Below are positions 63,429-64,000 of a stretch of 64,000 nt of DNA, piece by piece. The translations under genes and the position numbers were made by a program. This DNA comes from Diaphorobacter nitroreducens (GTDB lineage: Bacteria; Pseudomonadota; Gammaproteobacteria; Burkholderiales; Burkholderiaceae_C). The stretch covers positions 310,001 to 374,000 of the forward strand of contig RJVL01000004.1 in NCBI GenBank assembly GCA_003755025.1. The letters are read 5' to 3'. The notes beneath the pieces were generated by a model that did no database searches, had not been told where the DNA came from, and was given only the letters and a program-made list of their open reading frames with translations. Position 1 is the first letter of the stretch. Every line of letters begins with the position of its first letter.

Positions 63429-64000
63429 ACGCGGCGGCGAGGGGCGCAGCTACATGGCGCGCCTGAACCGCATCGTGGCGCTGTACATCGCGGGGCTGCT
63501 GGGGTTTGTGGCCCTGATGGCCTGGGCCGAGCAGCGCGGGCTGTCGCGCCAGTGGATTGGCCCCATCTTCCTGTTTCTCACCGTGATGGCCTACGCCGCC
63601 ATCGGCGTGTACGGCCGCACCACGGATGCGGACGAATACTACGTGGCGGGCCGCCGCATTCCGCCGTTCTACAACGGCATGGCCGCCGCCGCGGACTGGA
63701 TGAGCGCGGCCTCGTTCATCAGCCTGTCGGGCGCGCTGTATCTGCAGGGCTTCTCGGGCACGCCGGAGCAGCCGGGCGGGCTGGCCTATCTGTTGGGCTG
63801 GACGGGCGGCTTCGTGCTCGTGGCCATGCTCATCGCGCCGCACCTGCGGGCGATGAACCTCTACACCGTTCCGGACTTCTTCCAGGTGCGTTTTGGCGGG
63901 CGCTGGCCACGCATCATCGCGGCCCTGTCGGCCGTACTGTGCTCTTTCACCTACGTGGTGGCGCAGATCTACGGCGTGGGGCTGATCGCCTCGCGCCTGA
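63421..64000 (+). CDS. Sodium:solute symporter (VC_2705 subfamily), N-terminal part, cut by window edge
   Basis: The first 193 residues of an SSS-family carrier. An N-terminal helix (VALYIAGLLGFVALMAW), then IFLFLTVMAYAAIGVYGRTTDADEYYVAGRRIPPFYNGMAAAADWMS with the SSS key pattern GRxxxxxxNGMAxAADWMSAASF, and the second core helix pair are visible. Coupled to DUF4212 and next to ppsA, it is a likely monocarboxylate (acetate/pyruvate/lactate) transporter. The rest lies outside the window. Confidence 0.9.
   Translation, partial: MIERGGEGRSYMARLNRIVALYIAGLLGFVALMAWAEQRGLSRQWIGPIFLFLTVMAYAAIGVYGRTTDADEYYVAGRRIPPFYNGMAAAADWMSAASFISLSGALYLQGFSGTPEQPGGLAYLLGWTGGFVLVAMLIAPHLRAMNLYTVPDFFQVRFGGRWPRIIAALSAVLCSFTYVVAQIYGVGLIASRL

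Overview
The window is a continuous stretch of high-GC chromosome from a betaproteobacterium, most likely a member of the Comamonadaceae (Acidovorax / Alicycliphilus / Comamonas type). The signs are the gene orders hda-HAD-pcnB-folK, argD/DUF3579/rpsT/murJ and hemC-hemD-hemX-hemY, two Bug-type (TctC) periplasmic binding proteins, a second IF-1 gene, and about ten copies of a short palindromic repeat (TAGCTGCTNGCGCTTG ... AAGCGCTNGAGGCTATTTT). I saw no insertion sequence, prophage, CRISPR array or rRNA operon. One tRNA gene (Leu, anticodon CAA) is present.

Layout. 1-6721: argD (cut by the left edge), DUF3579, rpsT, murJ, a SirB1-type protein, ppk2, a universal stress protein and an AI-2E-type permease. 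6740-11677: purM, then the convergent-free run hda, HAD phosphatase, pcnB and folK, the last three overlapping. 11941-19038: a Bug protein, a Cys-rich copper-storage protein, a ferredoxin-fused flavin reductase, an SDR epimerase, two small envelope proteins, a decayed chemoreceptor fragment and a second Bug protein. 19129-22853: a glutarate/glutaryl-CoA module (gcdG, gcdH and divergent gcdR with a clear LysR operator). 22875-25624: lrgAB and a row of small orphan proteins.

25754-36360 is the most distinctive part. A MerR-type regulator with a B12-binding domain (CarH/LitR type, a photoreceptor family) is followed by a lipocalin. It faces a plus-strand set coding for an FAD amine-oxidase-like enzyme, DUF1365, a CFA-type SAM methyltransferase, a chemoreceptor, a chalcone-isomerase-like protein, an MFS carrier, a DUF3833 lipoprotein, an SDR and an NTF2-fold protein. 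The divergent intergenic region carries an array of GACAA/TTGTC half sites. I read this as a light- and B12-controlled membrane-lipid modification locus, related to gene sets known from photo-oxidative stress responses (for example the Rhodobacter furan fatty acid genes).

36607-48861: an RRM protein, a second infA, tRNA-Leu, cysM, a NUDIX hydrolase, tusA, galU, valS (with a terminator-like hairpin in its leader), a VOC protein, and the haem operon hemC-hemD-hemX-hemY. hemD carries one of the interspersed repeats in frame inside its coding sequence. 48987-56302: ppc, a YccS/FUSC protein, two lipoproteins (one FlgO-like) and the motility master regulators flhDC with an unusual repeat in their leader. 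56606-64000: bfr, ahpC and ahpF with OxyR-like tandem palindromes, ppsR and ppsA, and the start of a DUF4212 / sodium:solute symporter pair (likely acetate-type carrier) cut by the right edge.
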